Below, piece after piece: positions 12,761 through 12,774 of a stretch of 12,774 nt of DNA (the stretch's first letter is position 1; the number at the start of each line of letters is the position of its first letter). The notes below the pieces were generated by a model. It had not been told where the DNA came from. It saw only the letters and a list, made by a program, of their open reading frames with translations, and made no database searches. The position numbers and the translations under genes were made by a program. The DNA lies in contig CAYHPW010000070.1 in assembly GCA_964358645.1 (NCBI GenBank), forward strand, positions 1 through 12,774. Direction: 5' to 3'. This DNA is from JBBTDV01 sp038042605 (GTDB lineage: Bacteria > Bdellovibrionota > UBA1018).

Positions 12761-12774
12761 CGAGCCGCAAATTT

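Overview
The window looks like chromosomal DNA of a Gram-negative, predatory- or delta-like proteobacterium. The case rests on an outer-membrane beta-barrel protein, three probable lipoproteins with N-terminal lipoboxes, a FecR-domain protein followed by fibronectin-III-like repeats, and a membrane class III adenylate cyclase. Bdellovibrionota/Oligoflexia is my best guess for the lineage. That is an inference from gene style; no marker gene is present. Base composition is mid-40s % GC by eye. I see no tRNA, rRNA, CRISPR array, transposase or phage gene.

Layout from left to right. Positions 1-432 hold no convincing gene, only a possible relic reading frame. A plus-strand Cys-rich lipoprotein (433-1560) follows. 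It converges, across 120 bases with several hairpins, on a two-gene minus-strand operon: a matrixin-type zinc metalloprotease lipoprotein (3131-2301) overlapping by 4 bases a NicO/UreH-like membrane protein (2304-1681). A divergent 90-base spacer leads to a plus-strand GT4-type glycosyltransferase (3222-4370). Its 3' end overlaps by 21 bases the last gene of a large minus-strand cluster. Read in its own direction, that cluster is a lipoprotein (9218-7833), a FecR-domain protein with four Fn3-like repeats (7776-5965) and an Fn3-repeat plus beta-barrel protein (5963-4350). After a 234-base divergent spacer come a plus-strand transmembrane adenylate cyclase (9453-11564) and a minus-strand soluble histidine kinase (12720-11548), whose 3' ends overlap by 17 bases. 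A clear intrinsic terminator at the right edge ends a minus-strand transcript coming from outside the window.

The most interesting unit is the 9218-4350 cluster. One protein is anchored in the inner membrane and carries Fn3-like repeats into the periplasm. The next, starting one base after the first one's stop codon, carries the same kind of repeat and ends in an outer-membrane barrel. The first gene makes a secreted lipoprotein. Together they could form an envelope-spanning assembly; this is an inference. The FecR gene's first ATG sits in the loop of a 14-bp imperfect inverted repeat, so translation or transcription there may be controlled. The cyclase and the kinase are both signalling proteins, but nothing in the sequence shows that they control the envelope genes.
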